DNA from: Gammaproteobacteria bacterium
Lineage (GTDB): Bacteria; Pseudomonadota; Gammaproteobacteria; AKS1
Assembly (NCBI GenBank): GCA_027006175.1
Contig: JALTKS010000079.1
Span: forward strand, 62,001-126,000
Length of the DNA stretch: 64,000 nucleotides
Direction of reading: 5' to 3'
The stretch's first letter is position 1, and every line of letters starts with the position of its first letter. The translations under genes were made by a program, and so were the position numbers. Shown here piece by piece: positions 1 through 10,122 of the stretch. The notes beneath the pieces were generated by a model. That model worked only from the letters and a program-made list of their open reading frames with translations. It was not told the origin of the DNA and searched no databases.

Positions 1-548
1 CTAGTGCGGTTAATTTTTCCAGGCCGATGAATCACTGCGCTAGTATGAACTGTTCCTCTTCACCTCCCGCGGAGGTTGTCGAACGGGCTGATCGCGCTAT
101 GAGCGAGATTGCAGAACTGCAAGGGCGGCAACTGCATGCCTTTCCTGATGTTGCTTTTGTACGCGTGACGACAGATAGCCCATCCAATGATCTCACTTAT
201 AGTTTGATTAGAAATAAGGCCTATAAAAATGTGACGTCATTTCTGGCCGATGAACGTGAGCGAGATCGTGCCGATATTGAAAAAGATACCATGACAGTAG
301 TGAAATGGCTCGAAGGCTCTTACCCTAATTTCTTTTTTACGGTGGATCTGGCCGATATAGATGAATTCTCAAAACGCTGTGCGGCAATACAAAACAAGAA
401 TGACTATGAAAAGTTTGTCGACAAATACGGTGTTAGAAGAACGAACCCGATGTTCTGGGAAATGGCAGACTGGTTTCAGGATAAATATAAACAAAACAAA
501 CCCATTACGTCAGGGCTCTTTGATCTGAATCGTTATCAGAATCACTAG
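1..548 (+). CDS. cti: Fatty acid cis/trans isomerase, C-terminal fragment (5' end outside window)
   Basis: The frame is open from the first bases of the window (codons from position 3) and the internal Met at 27 has no special status, so this is the last ~180 residues of a larger protein. The fragment resembles the C-terminus of Cti, a periplasmic haem protein that converts cis to trans unsaturated membrane lipids under solvent or heat stress. Recognisable points are YSLIRNKAYKNV, the YPNFFF segment, GVRRTNPMFW and the final GLFDLNRY. The haem-binding CXXCH expected near the N-terminus lies outside the window. Its TAG stop shares the palindrome CTAG (545-548) with the stop of the convergent gene. 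Identification is by recollection of the family. Confidence 0.72.
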   Translation, partial: SAVNFSRPMNHCASMNCSSSPPAEVVERADRAMSEIAELQGRQLHAFPDVAFVRVTTDSPSNDLTYSLIRNKAYKNVTSFLADERERDRADIEKDTMTVVKWLEGSYPNFFFTVDLADIDEFSKRCAAIQNKNDYEKFVDKYGVRRTNPMFWEMADWFQDKYKQNKPITSGLFDLNRYQNH

Positions 549-979
549 TGCTGTTGTTGGCGGATTATTTCTAATAGTTTTGGAAGTTTTGTTTTAAGTT
601 GTTCTTTAGAAATGAATTCCTGGGGCATGTTTATTTTATAAATGCCATTTTTATCGGGCTCTGTTAATAGCCATAAGCCTTGTTGTCCCACCTTAAAGTT
701 TATGTCATCGCCTCTTTGGGCAGAATTTTTATGTGTTGAAACATATATTAATACTATTTCTTGTATATTACCCTTAAGAATTGTATCAATATTTAGAACG
801 CCAAGTGATGATTTCGTTTTATTAATTGTTATGTGTGTTGTGCCAATGTAAGTAGCTTCAACTATAAGAGACGAGTTCTTAACTAACGTAGCATCTGGTA
901 CGGCGAGCCACATTGCATCAGAGTGAGCAGATGCAATTATTACCCATGAAGCGAGTAATAATAGAATAGATCTTTTCAT
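545..979 (-). CDS. Small exported protein of unknown function
   Basis: A 144-residue protein begins with a clear Sec signal peptide (MKRS, then a Leu/Ile-rich core, then ASAHSDA with likely cleavage near residues 18-21). The mature part is about 120 residues, hydrophilic, without cysteines and rich in beta-forming stretches such as SLIVEATYIG and IQEIVLIYV. I do not recognise a family. The gene lies between the matrixin-type protease gene upstream on the same strand (37 nt gap) and the convergent cti tail, so it may be cotranscribed with the protease. The signal peptide and the tight packing argue that it is a real gene. Confidence 0.6.
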   Translation of the reverse strand: MKRSILLLLASWVIIASAHSDAMWLAVPDATLVKNSSLIVEATYIGTTHITINKTKSSLGVLNIDTILKGNIQEIVLIYVSTHKNSAQRGDDINFKVGQQGLWLLTEPDKNGIYKINMPQEFISKEQLKTKLPKLLEIIRQQQH

Positions 980-1016
980 TTAAATCTCAAATAATGAAGT
1001 TATTAAATAGTCACGA

Positions 1017-1805
1017 CTATGCTGATGTACGTAGGCGTTTAAAAAAGCCGAGTAAGCCAATCGCTGTTAGGAATAAAAATGGTGCAGCAGGAATTGGTAC
1101 GATGGAAGGGGCACCATAAATTGATTGAATACCCGCAATATCATCATCACTAAGACGGAAGTTTGGAGCAGTATAAGTGGCGAACATTACAGAGCCTACA
1201 ACCGTACTGTGACCTAAACCGATTGCATGCCCAATTTCATGTAATAGTACTGTTGCCAAGTCAATAGTGTTAATCCAATCTTCACTATCATCAAGATGTA
1301 TATCACCAGCCACAGAGCCATTTGAAAAAGTTGTTTGTGAGCCCGGACCGTAGGCATGTGCTAGTTCTTTACCGGCTCCATCAATGTATATTGCTCCAAT
1401 ACGAATATCACCAAATGATGCACTACCAGTTTCAGAAAGGCCAAAATCAACACCACTATCAGCAACTTGCCCAAGATTAGTGAAACCAGAAACACTCGCC
1501 CACATATTAAATGCATCGTTAATAAGTTCAGGGATAACTATGCCAGGATTCAGGGCATCCAGACTAGTTGTTGTTGCTGTTCCATGAGTGTCACTTGCTA
1601 TTGGGTTTGATGAAATACCTTCACCAATAATACTCCAGGTAGCGCCACCTGCTGTTGCAGGCGTACTGCTGGATGTTGGGTGTCGGGCCGTGTTTGCGCC
1701 TGGGTTCCAGGCCGAATCTAAGACAGCAAAACTATGTGCAGATGTTGAAAAGGACAAAAATGCTGAAAAAGCGATTAGTTTTAATGTATTTGAGTTAAGT
1801 ATCAT
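1017..1805 (-). CDS. Exported matrixin-type zinc metalloprotease with PEP-CTERM-like tail
   Basis: A 262-residue protein with a signal peptide (residues 1-26, ending FSTSAHSFA). The zinc-binding motif [12 protein letters not shown] (His189, Glu190, His193, His199) is followed by the Met-turn at Met207 (GSVMFATY), the layout of M10 matrixins. The C-terminus carries VPIPA (236-240), a hydrophobic helix and a basic end (FFKRLRTSA), matching VPxPA-type PEP-CTERM sorting tails that are cut by an exosortase in cell-surface or exopolysaccharide systems. No exosortase is in the window. It is probably secreted or surface-attached and acts on extracellular protein; the substrate is unknown. A second VPxP-tail protein lies at 24698-25645. 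Confidence 0.82.
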   Translation of the reverse strand: MILNSNTLKLIAFSAFLSFSTSAHSFAVLDSAWNPGANTARHPTSSSTPATAGGATWSIIGEGISSNPIASDTHGTATTTSLDALNPGIVIPELINDAFNMWASVSGFTNLGQVADSGVDFGLSETGSASFGDIRIGAIYIDGAGKELAHAYGPGSQTTFSNGSVAGDIHLDDSEDWINTIDLATVLLHEIGHAIGLGHSTVVGSVMFATYTAPNFRLSDDDIAGIQSIYGAPSIVPIPAAPFLFLTAIGLLGFFKRLRTSA

Positions 1806-1895
1806 TTTAGCAGCCTTCTTTCCATAGTTGGTTTTTGTATGATAGTTTCGATACTAATATATATTTCAGGTTTTCACTATACTTTTGCGGGATAT

Positions 1896-1923
1896 TTGAC
1901 ACAACTGTTAAAGAAAGTAGAAT
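1896..1923 (+). promoter_or_regulatory. Sigma-70 promoter for tRNA-Val
   Basis: TTGACA at 1896-1901 is separated by 16 bases from TAGAAT at 1918-1923, a near-consensus sigma-70 promoter. The tRNA begins 18 bases after the -10 box. The bases after the -10 box are GC-rich (GCCG), as in growth-rate-controlled stable RNA promoters. It may also drive thrS, which follows the tRNA by 58 bases with no terminator between. Confidence 0.7.
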
Positions 1924-1941
1924 GCCGTCTGCTTAAGCAAT

Positions 1942-2018
1942 AGTCGCGTAGCTCAGTTGGTTAGAGCACCACCTTGACATGGTGGGGGTCGGTGGTTCGA
2001 ATCCACTCGCGACTACCA
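1942..2018 (+). tRNA. tRNA-Val (anticodon GAC)
   Basis: All four arms fold. The acceptor stem AGTCGCG pairs with CGCGACT, the anticodon stem CCACC pairs with GGTGG around loop TTGACAT (anticodon GAC at 1976-1978), and the T arm has GGTGG-TTCGAAT-CCACT with one G-U pair. The 3' CCA is encoded (2016-2018). The length is 77 nt. Confidence 0.96.
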
Positions 2019-2076
2019 ATTTTTATAACCTGCACGCGACCTTTAGTAGGGGCCGCCACTGTAAAAGGGGTTTACC

Positions 2077-4002
2077 ATGCCAGTCATTACACTGCCAGAC
2101 GGCAGCCAACGCGAATTCTCCAATCCAGTTTCGATCCACGACGTCGCTGCCGACATCGGTCCCGGCCTCGCTAAAGCCGCGCTCGGTGGTAAAGTTGACG
2201 GTATTCTGTGTGATACTTCCTTTATAATGGATAAGGACAGCGATCTTGCCATCATCACTGATAGAGATGAAGAAGGCCTAGAGATCATCCGTCACTCAAC
2301 CGCACATTTACTGGCACAAGCGGTTAAACAATTATTTCCGGAAGCCCAGGTCACTATCGGTCCTGTGATCGATAACGGTTTTTACTATGACTTCGCTTAT
2401 GAACGTGCTTTCACGCCCGAAGATTTAACCGCCATTGAAAAGAAAATGTCGGAACTGGTAAAACAAAATATCCCTATCACACGTAGCGTGATGTCTCGCG
2501 AAGAGGCGATTGATTTTTTCGGTAATATGGGTGAAAAGTACAAAGCGGAAATTATTGAAAGTATTCCACATGGCGAACAGTTATCGCTGTATCAACAGGG
2601 TGAATTTACGGATCTTTGTCGTGGGCCTCATGCACCGTCTACGGGTAAACTAAAAACATTTAAATTAATGAAGCTTGCCGGTGCCTATTGGCGCGGTGAT
2701 TCAAGTAACGAAATGCTGCAACGCATTTACGGTACCGCCTTTGCGAATAAGAAAGATCTTAAAGCGCATTTACACCGTTTAGAAGAAGCGGAAAAACGTG
2801 ATCATCGCAAGATTGGTAAAAAGCTGGATCTTTTCCATCATCAGGAAGAAGCGCCGGGTATGATCTTCTGGCATTCCAATGGTTGGACAGTGTATCAACA
2901 AGTCGTCGATTACATTCGTAGCGTACTGGAAGATCATGATTATCATGAAGTGCACACACCACAAGTTGTTGATCGTACTTTATGGGAAAAATCCGGTCAC
3001 TGGGACAAGTTTCAGGAAATGATGTTCACCACCCATGTAGAAAATCGTGACTACGCAGTGAAGCCGATGAACTGCCCGTGTCACATTCAAATTTTTAATC
3101 AGGGTTTAAAAAGTTACCGTGACTTGCCCTTGCGTATGGCTGAATTTGGCTCCTGTCATCGTAATGAACCGTCCGGCACTTTGCATGGTTTAATGCGCCT
3201 GCGTAATTTTACTCAGGATGATGCACATATTTTCTGTACTGAAGATCAAATTCAATCGGAAGTCAGTGCCTTCATTGATTTATTATTTAAGGTTTACGCT
3301 GATTTTGGTTTTAATGACATCATCATTAAATTATCAACTCGCCCTGAACAACGTGTCGGTGAAGAAGCGAGTTGGGATAAAGCCGAGCATGCACTTGAGC
3401 GCGCATTAAATGACAAAGGTCTGGATTGGGATTTACAGCCCGGCGAAGGTGCCTTCTACGGACCCAAGATTGAGTTCTCGTTAAAGGATTGCCTGGATCG
3501 GGTTTGGCAATGTGGCACAATTCAGGTCGATTTCTCGATGCCGGGTCGTCTCGATGCGCACTTCGTTAGCGAAGACGGTGATAAGCAGGTTCCGGTCATG
3601 TTACATCGCGCGATTTTGGGATCTTTGGAGCGATTTATCGGTATTTTGATTGAACATCACGCCGGCGCATTTCCGCTCTGGTTGGCGCCAATTCAGGTCG
3701 TCATTGTCAATATTACGGACAAACAGGCCGATCATGTGAAAAAAGTTGAAAAAATACTGAAAAAACAGGGCTTCAGAGCCATTTCGGACTTGAGAAATGA
3801 GAAGATCGGCTTTAAAATCCGCGAGCACACAATTCAGCGAATCCCTTATGTCGTTGTGATCGGGGATCGCGAGGTTGAAAATAACGCAGTAGCTGTACGC
3901 ACGCGTGGCGGTGATGATTTAGGAAGTATGTCGATAGACGCTTTCCTTGAACATCTTGCCAACGATAACGCGAGCCGCGGCTGCTCTGCTTTGGAGGATT
4001 GA
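2077..4002 (+). CDS. thrS: Threonine--tRNA ligase
   Basis: A 641-residue class II aminoacyl-tRNA synthetase, the normal length. It charges tRNA-Thr in the cytoplasm. The order is the N-terminal TGS domain ([10 protein letters not shown], residues 1-60), the editing domain with [10 protein letters not shown], and the catalytic core. Zinc ligand Cys333 lies in MNCPCHI, and motif 3 is in [12 protein letters not shown]. The C-terminal anticodon-binding domain follows. The start ATG is preceded by AAAGGGG. It is the first gene of the thrS-infC-rpmI-rplT block, and its last codons contain the ribosome-binding site of infC. Confidence 0.97.
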   Translation: MPVITLPDGSQREFSNPVSIHDVAADIGPGLAKAALGGKVDGILCDTSFIMDKDSDLAIITDRDEEGLEIIRHSTAHLLAQAVKQLFPEAQVTIGPVIDNGFYYDFAYERAFTPEDLTAIEKKMSELVKQNIPITRSVMSREEAIDFFGNMGEKYKAEIIESIPHGEQLSLYQQGEFTDLCRGPHAPSTGKLKTFKLMKLAGAYWRGDSSNEMLQRIYGTAFANKKDLKAHLHRLEEAEKRDHRKIGKKLDLFHHQEEAPGMIFWHSNGWTVYQQVVDYIRSVLEDHDYHEVHTPQVVDRTLWEKSGHWDKFQEMMFTTHVENRDYAVKPMNCPCHIQIFNQGLKSYRDLPLRMAEFGSCHRNEPSGTLHGLMRLRNFTQDDAHIFCTEDQIQSEVSAFIDLLFKVYADFGFNDIIIKLSTRPEQRVGEEASWDKAEHALERALNDKGLDWDLQPGEGAFYGPKIEFSLKDCLDRVWQCGTIQVDFSMPGRLDAHFVSEDGDKQVPVMLHRAILGSLERFIGILIEHHAGAFPLWLAPIQVVIVNITDKQADHVKKVEKILKKQGFRAISDLRNEKIGFKIREHTIQRIPYVVVIGDREVENNAVAVRTRGGDDLGSMSIDAFLEHLANDNASRGCSALED

Positions 4003-4005
4003 AGT

Positions 4006-4524
4006 ATCGCTACAGATAAGAAGACGCGCCTGAATACTGACATTACTATTCCGGAAGTTCGGTTAATTGATGCCGAGGGTGAACAAGTTGGGATTGTTAA
4101 GATTGAAGACGCGTTAGCTAACGCAAAAGAAGCGGGCTTGGATCTCGTAGAGATTGTTCCGAATGCAGAACCACCTGTTTGTCGAGTCATGGACTACGGT
4201 AAGTTCAGATTTGAAAACAGTAAAAAGAATCAGGCTTCACGCAAAAAGCAGAAGCAGGTACAGATTAAAGAAATTAAATTCCGTCCCGGGACGGAAGAGG
4301 GCGACTATCAGGTCAAATTACGCAACCTGAAACGTTTCCTCAATAACGGTGACAAGACCAAGGTAACCTTACGGTTCCGTGGTCGGGAAATGGCACACCA
4401 GAATCTTGGACGCGATTTATTAAAGCGTGTCGAAGAAGACTTGTCAGAATTGGGCGCAGTAGAACAGTTCCCAAAAATGGAAGGTCGACAAATGGTAATG
4501 GTCATCGCACCGAAGAAGAAGTGA
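4006..4524 (+). CDS. infC: Translation initiation factor IF-3, AUC start codon
   Basis: The protein is 172 residues when read from the ATC at 4006. IF-3 binds the 30S subunit and discriminates against non-canonical start codons and initiator mismatches. The only in-frame ATG (4138) lies inside the conserved N-domain and would remove EGEQVGIV and the residues before DLVEI, so it cannot be the start. GGAGG at 3993-3997 sits 8 bases before ATC 4006, ideal spacing, and no stop intervenes after the thrS TGA (4000-4002). E. coli infC uses AUU, and rare start codons allow IF-3 to limit its own translation. [14 protein letters not shown] and the C-domain [10 protein letters not shown] are clear. Confidence 0.93.
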   Translation: MATDKKTRLNTDITIPEVRLIDAEGEQVGIVKIEDALANAKEAGLDLVEIVPNAEPPVCRVMDYGKFRFENSKKNQASRKKQKQVQIKEIKFRPGTEEGDYQVKLRNLKRFLNNGDKTKVTLRFRGREMAHQNLGRDLLKRVEEDLSELGAVEQFPKMEGRQMVMVIAPKKK

Positions 4525-4628
4525 TGCACTACTGACCGTCCAACGTAGTCTGTTGAGATTGTCAGTCACAAACGTGTGTTGTAGTAAATGAAAAATGCGT
4601 AGTTGCAAGACTAATCGGAGTTATAGAA
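4525..4628 (+). promoter_or_regulatory. Structured infC-rpmI leader, candidate L20 autoregulatory site
   Basis: This 104-base gap can form a hairpin of ACTGAC (4531-4536) with GTCAGT (4561-4566), with an inner pairing of CAAC (4541-4544) and GTTG (4552-4555). In E. coli, L20 binds structured RNA before rpmI and represses rpmI-rplT. The position matches, but I cannot show that the structure is the L20 site. Confidence 0.35.
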
Positions 4629-4826
4629 ATGCCTAAGATGAAAACTCATCGTGGTGCTGCCAAGCGCTTCAAGAAAACCGCCTCGGGTGGTTTCAAGCGT
4701 AGCCAGGCTCACCATCGCCACATCCTTACCAAGAAAAGCACCAAGCGCAAGCGTCACCTGCGCACAACTGAAATGACACACGCCTCGGATGCACCATTAA
4801 TCCGTCGTATGCTGCCGTACGCGTAA
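4629..4826 (+). CDS. rpmI: 50S ribosomal protein L35
   Basis: The protein is 65 residues, highly basic, beginning [15 protein letters not shown] and ending RRMLPYA, the normal length and ends of bL35. It is a structural component of the large subunit. GGAG lies 9 bases before the ATG. rplT follows after 12 bases, so the two are translated from one message and probably co-controlled by L20. Confidence 0.97.
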   Translation: MPKMKTHRGAAKRFKKTASGGFKRSQAHHRHILTKKSTKRKRHLRTTEMTHASDAPLIRRMLPYA

Positions 4827-4838
4827 GGAGATTAAGAC

Positions 4839-5192
4839 ATGGCTAGAGTAAAACGTGGCACCATTGCCCACGCAAAACATAAAAAAGTTATTGATCAAGC
4901 GAAAGGATACAGTGGTCGTCGTAAAAATGTATACCGTGTAGCAACACAGGCTGTTACCAAAGCAGGTCAATATGCTTACCGTGATAGACGTCAACGTAAA
5001 CGTCAATTCCGCGCCTTGTGGATTGCACGTATTAACGCTGCCGCACGCGAGTGTGATATGTCATACAGCGTGTTTATGCACGGCCTGAAGAAGGCCGCGA
5101 TTGAGATTGATCGTAAAGTGCTTGCTGACATCGCTGTATGTGATAAAGCCGCTTTTGCATCTCTCGCAGATCAGGCTAAAGCCGCCCTGTAA
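4839..5192 (+). CDS. rplT: 50S ribosomal protein L20
   Basis: The protein is 117 residues, beginning [16 protein letters not shown], with the typical long basic N-terminal helix (residues 1-60) and a globular RNA-binding C-terminal domain. bL20 is an early assembly protein of the 50S subunit and, in E. coli, the translational repressor of its own operon. AAGGAG precedes the ATG. It is the last gene before the strong hairpin at 5223-5260. Confidence 0.97.
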   Translation: MARVKRGTIAHAKHKKVIDQAKGYSGRRKNVYRVATQAVTKAGQYAYRDRRQRKRQFRALWIARINAAARECDMSYSVFMHGLKKAAIEIDRKVLADIAVCDKAAFASLADQAKAAL

Positions 5193-5216
5193 GACAAAGC
5201 ATAAACGCAGTATTGA

Positions 5217-6329
<1,113 letters not shown>

Positions 6330-6354
6330 CCATTGTGTAGGAAGGATTTAGAAA

Positions 6355-8736
6355 ATGATATTGAGTGAACAATGGTTACGCGAATGGGTTAACCCGGATG
6401 TATCAACCGAGGAACTCGGGCATCGTTTAACGATGGCGGGGCTGGAAGTCGATGCGATTGAACCGGTTGCCGGTGAATTTAGTAATGTTGTGGTGGGTGA
6501 AGTCCTCACGGTTGAAAAGCATCCTGATGCAGACAAGTTAAAAGTTTGTACCGTTAATGTGGGTGAATCAGAGCCTTTACAAATTGTCTGTGGTGCGGCC
6601 AATGTTGCGGTAGCAATGCGGGTGCCGACAGCGTTAGTCGGTGCAAAATTACCCGGCGGTTTGAAAATCAAAAAAGGTAAATTACGCGGCGAAGTTTCTT
6701 ACGGTATGTTGTGCAGTGCCGTTGAGCTCGGATTAGCGGAACAAGCCGATGGTCTCATGCCATTGCCGAATGATGCTGAAGCCGGCATGGATATTCGTGA
6801 CTACTTGAAGCTGGATGATGTCAGTATTGAATTAGGTATTACTCCCAACCGTGGTGATTGTCTTGGCCTGATGGGTATTGCGCGCGAAACAGGCGTGTTA
6901 TTCAACATGGATACATCATCGCCTGACATGGCGGCGGTGAAGCCAGGCAGTGATGAAACACTGCCGGTTGCCATTCAAGCTAACGAAGCCTGTCCTCGTT
7001 ATACCGGTCGAGTTATTCGTCATGTCGATATGACGCAAACAACACCCTTGTGGATGCAAGAGCGCCTGCGTCGCAGTGGCTTACGTGCCATTAACCCGGT
7101 TGTGGATGTAACCAACTACGTATTACTTGAACTTGGTCAACCAATGCATGCTTTTGACATGGATACCTTGCATGGCGGTATTTGGGTTCGTCATGCGGTA
7201 CGAAATGAATCATTAACCTTGTTGGATGGTAATCGGGTTGATTTAACGCCTGAGACACTCATTATTGCTGATGTGAAAGGTCCCTTAGCCATCGCGGGTA
7301 TCATGGGGGGCGAAAAGAGTGGTGTCACAACAGATAGCAAACACGTGTTTCTTGAAAGTGCATTTTTCGCGCCTCTGAGTATCGCCGGTCGTGCTCGCCG
7401 TTATGGTCTTCATACAGATTCATCGCATCGTTTTGAACGTGGTGTTGATCCTGAGATTCAAGTTACTGCTATTGAACGTGCGACGCGTTTACTGCTCGAT
7501 ATTGTGGGTGGTGAAGCCGGTCCGGTGATTGAAGTCGTGAGTAAAGCCAACTTGCCGGCTCGTCAGGCCATTAAGCTGCGTGCTAGTCGTATTAGCCGTG
7601 TGCTGGGTCTTGAGATAGACGCTGATACTATCCCAGAAATACTCACTCGCCTTGGCATGCGCATTGAGGAAGAGGGTGACCGTGTCTGGATGGTCACACC
7701 ACCATCATTCCGTTTCGATATTGCGCTGGAAGTCGATTTGATAGAAGAAATTGGTCGTATTGTTGGTTATGACAATATACCTGCAACGGCAGCGAAGTCT
7801 CATTTAGGGATGTCGGCACTGGATGAGTCAATTATATCGCTGCGCCGTATTCGCCAGCGACTCGTGGATCGCGGTTATCAAGAGGTAGTGACCTACAGTT
7901 TTATTGATCCCGCACTGCAAAAGCGTTTCAGCCCGTCACAAACAGCGGTGGCGTTAAGTAATCCATTGGCCTCAGATATGTCGGTGATGCGCACCAGTTT
8001 GCTGCCAGGATTGCTGGAAACGGTAAAATATAATTTAAATCGTCAGCAAGATCGTGTTCAAATATTCGAGTGTGGCGTTAAGTATCTACTGCAAGATACT
8101 GATATAAAAGAAGAAAGAACCCTGTCTTTCGCTGTTTCAGGGAATGTAACTAATTTGCACTGGGACGTGGAAAAAAGACCATTTGATTACTATGATATGA
8201 AGGCAGATATAGAAGCCTTGTTGGAAATGTCTGGAAGCCTTGACGGTGTGGAGTTTGCCGCTGCAGAGAATCCAGTACTGCATCCAGGCCAAACCGCTAA
8301 AATTACTCGAAATGATGAGGAAATTGGTTGGATTGGCGCCTTACATCCTGCTTTGGCACAAGAAATGGGGTTGCCAAGAGGTGTTATCTGCTGTGAATTG
8401 CAGCTAAATGGCTTGCAAAAGGGGAGTATTCCGCAGTTAAAGGCAGTATCGAAGTATCCATCCATAGGACGTGATATCGCGATAATTGTTGATGATGCTA
8501 TTACGTCATATAAAGTACGTGAATGTATCGCCAATGCGGCGGGTGAGTACCTCATAAACCTCGAGTTGTTTGACGTGTATAGTGGCAAAGGTATTGATTC
8601 AGGGCGAAAAAGTCTCGCTTTGGGCTTGACCTTACAAGCTTCTTCACGCACTCTTACAGAAGAGGATGTAGAGGGCGTAATGAACAATGTTCTAAAAGCG
8701 CTGAGTACCGAATGTAGTGCAAACTTAAGAGAGTAA
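6355..8736 (+). CDS. pheT: Phenylalanine--tRNA ligase beta subunit
   Basis: The protein is 793 residues, the usual size. It supplies editing and tRNA-binding domains to PheRS. An N-terminal tRNA-binding EMAP-II-like fold ([18 protein letters not shown], about 45-150) is followed by the B3/B4 editing region and the B5 domain. The catalytic-like core comes next ([20 protein letters not shown]) and then a C-terminal anticodon-binding ferredoxin-like domain ([14 protein letters not shown], about residue 700 on). GGAAGGA precedes the ATG. ihfA follows after 11 bases, a classical pheST-ihfA arrangement. Confidence 0.97.
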   Translation: MILSEQWLREWVNPDVSTEELGHRLTMAGLEVDAIEPVAGEFSNVVVGEVLTVEKHPDADKLKVCTVNVGESEPLQIVCGAANVAVAMRVPTALVGAKLPGGLKIKKGKLRGEVSYGMLCSAVELGLAEQADGLMPLPNDAEAGMDIRDYLKLDDVSIELGITPNRGDCLGLMGIARETGVLFNMDTSSPDMAAVKPGSDETLPVAIQANEACPRYTGRVIRHVDMTQTTPLWMQERLRRSGLRAINPVVDVTNYVLLELGQPMHAFDMDTLHGGIWVRHAVRNESLTLLDGNRVDLTPETLIIADVKGPLAIAGIMGGEKSGVTTDSKHVFLESAFFAPLSIAGRARRYGLHTDSSHRFERGVDPEIQVTAIERATRLLLDIVGGEAGPVIEVVSKANLPARQAIKLRASRISRVLGLEIDADTIPEILTRLGMRIEEEGDRVWMVTPPSFRFDIALEVDLIEEIGRIVGYDNIPATAAKSHLGMSALDESIISLRRIRQRLVDRGYQEVVTYSFIDPALQKRFSPSQTAVALSNPLASDMSVMRTSLLPGLLETVKYNLNRQQDRVQIFECGVKYLLQDTDIKEERTLSFAVSGNVTNLHWDVEKRPFDYYDMKADIEALLEMSGSLDGVEFAAAENPVLHPGQTAKITRNDEEIGWIGALHPALAQEMGLPRGVICCELQLNGLQKGSIPQLKAVSKYPSIGRDIAIIVDDAITSYKVRECIANAAGEYLINLELFDVYSGKGIDSGRKSLALGLTLQASSRTLTEEDVEGVMNNVLKALSTECSANLRE

Positions 8737-8747
8737 AGAGACGGGAT

Positions 8748-9044
8748 ATGGCGCTGACAAAAGCAGAAATGGCCGAGCGACTATTCGAAGAGCTAGGGTT
8801 AAATAAACGCGAAGCGAAGGAAATCGTTGAGCAGTTTTTCGAAGAAATACGTGGTGCACTGGAAATAGGGCATCAAGTTAAGCTATCAGGCTTTGGTAAC
8901 TTCGATTTGCGTGACAAGAACGAACGTCCGGGTCGAAACCCTAAAACAGGTGAGGAAATACCTATTACGGCTCGCCGTGTAGTGACATTCCGTCCAGGTC
9001 AAAAATTAAAGATTCGAGTGGAAGCATATGCTGGAGCCGAGTAA
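8748..9044 (+). CDS. ihfA: Integration host factor subunit alpha
   Basis: The protein is 98 residues of the HU/IHF family, with the DNA-bending arm containing [12 protein letters not shown] and the proline used for intercalation. It begins [18 protein letters not shown], typical of IhfA. With IhfB (not in the window) it bends DNA at specific sites. IHF commonly assists sigma-54 promoters, which are relevant to the nitrate genes downstream. Its last codons overlap the start of the MerR-type gene by 17 bases, indicating translational coupling. Confidence 0.96.
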   Translation: MALTKAEMAERLFEELGLNKREAKEIVEQFFEEIRGALEIGHQVKLSGFGNFDLRDKNERPGRNPKTGEEIPITARRVVTFRPGQKLKIRVEAYAGAE

Positions 9045-9384
9045 CAACGATGAACTACCGGTTATTCCGGGTAAACGCTACTTTACGATTGGTGAAGTGA
9101 GCGACTTATGTGCGGTTAAGCCACATGTTCTACGTTACTGGGAGCAAGAGTTTCCACAATTAAAGCCGGTTAAACGTCGTGGTAACCGTCGTTACTACCA
9201 GCGTCAAGACGTGATCATGATCCGTCAGATCCGCAGCTTGTTATATGAACATGGTTTTACCATCGGCGGAGCACGCCAGAAACTTTCGGGTAGTGAGTCA
9301 AAAGATGATTCTACTCAAAGTCAGCAGATCATTAAGCAAGTTCGCACTGAGCTTGAAGAAGTCCTGCAAATCTTGAAAGCTTGA
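9028..9384 (+). CDS. MerR-family transcriptional regulator
   Basis: The protein is 118 residues. A MerR winged-helix domain occupies residues 14-85: [25 protein letters not shown], given here as the helix-turn-helix, then the wing residues [11 protein letters not shown] short C-terminal coiled coil (EVLQIL) for dimerisation follows. There are no cysteines suited to metal sensing, so it is not a metal-responsive MerR. A small MerR gene overlapping ihfA is a conserved arrangement in gammaproteobacteria, but its target and ligand are not known to me. Confidence 0.88.
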   Translation: MLEPSNNDELPVIPGKRYFTIGEVSDLCAVKPHVLRYWEQEFPQLKPVKRRGNRRYYQRQDVIMIRQIRSLLYEHGFTIGGARQKLSGSESKDDSTQSQQIIKQVRTELEEVLQILKA

Positions 9385-9476
9385 TTTTCCTTAGTATCAT
9401 CCGTTTTCATTCAAGTTTCATTTCCTAAAGCAGATTTCTGTGGCAAGATCACGGTCTGTTTACGAGTACCAGTTTT

Positions 9477-9553
<77 letters not shown>

Positions 9554-9594
9554 ATTGGTTCTTCACTTTACTCAAATAACACAGGTAACTCACA

Positions 9595-10110
9595 TTGGCT
9601 GACATGAATCCCTCTTTAAATATTGCTGTCTTAACGGTTTCTGATACGCGCACCGAAGCAACAGATAAATCCGGCAAGACACTGGTTGAGCGTTTAACAA
9701 AGGCCGGACATCAATTAGCTGAAAAAACCATTTTAAAAGATGATAAATATTTGTTGCGCGCAAAAGTTGCTAACTGGGTGGCAGATGAGGCCGTGCAAAT
9801 TGTTCTCGTTACTGGCGGTACAGGTATTACGGGTCGTGATGTTACACCTGAAGCCATTGCACCTTTATTTGACAAAGAACTTCCCGGTTTCGGTGAAATT
9901 TTCCGCATGGTTTCTTATGACGAAATTAAAACGTCAACGATTCAATCACGCGCGATTGCCGGCTTGTCGAATGATACATTAATTTTCTGTTTACCCGGTT
10001 CAACCGGTGCGTGCATGACAGCATGGGATAAGATATTAAAAGATCAATTTGATGTTAGTCACGGTCCCTGTAATTTTGTTGAAATTATGCCACGCATTAA
10101 AGAAGTTTAA
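9595..10110 (+). CDS. moaB: Molybdenum cofactor biosynthesis protein B
   Basis: The protein is 171 residues of the MoaB/MogA fold (LNIAVLTVSDTRTEATDKSG; GGTGITGRDVTPEAI; LPGSTGACMTAWDKIL). It takes part in the adenylation step of molybdopterin before metal insertion. A TTG start at 9595 is preferred because AGGT (9583-9586) is 8 bases upstream, while the ATG at 9604 would have a 17-base spacing; the alternative shortens the protein by three residues. It heads the moaB-moeA-mobA set that equips the molybdenum nitrate reductase encoded at 20179. Confidence 0.92.
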   Translation: MADMNPSLNIAVLTVSDTRTEATDKSGKTLVERLTKAGHQLAEKTILKDDKYLLRAKVANWVADEAVQIVLVTGGTGITGRDVTPEAIAPLFDKELPGFGEIFRMVSYDEIKTSTIQSRAIAGLSNDTLIFCLPGSTGACMTAWDKILKDQFDVSHGPCNFVEIMPRIKEV

Positions 10111-10122
10111 GAGTTATTCGTT

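Noticed and set aside
1384..1827. Plus-strand frames opposite the metalloprotease gene
   Set aside because: They are antisense shadows of a gene with a signal peptide, catalytic motif and sorting tail.
4138..4524. ATG-initiated short version of IF-3
   Set aside because: It cuts into the conserved N-domain, and a perfectly spaced GGAGG serves the ATC at 4006.
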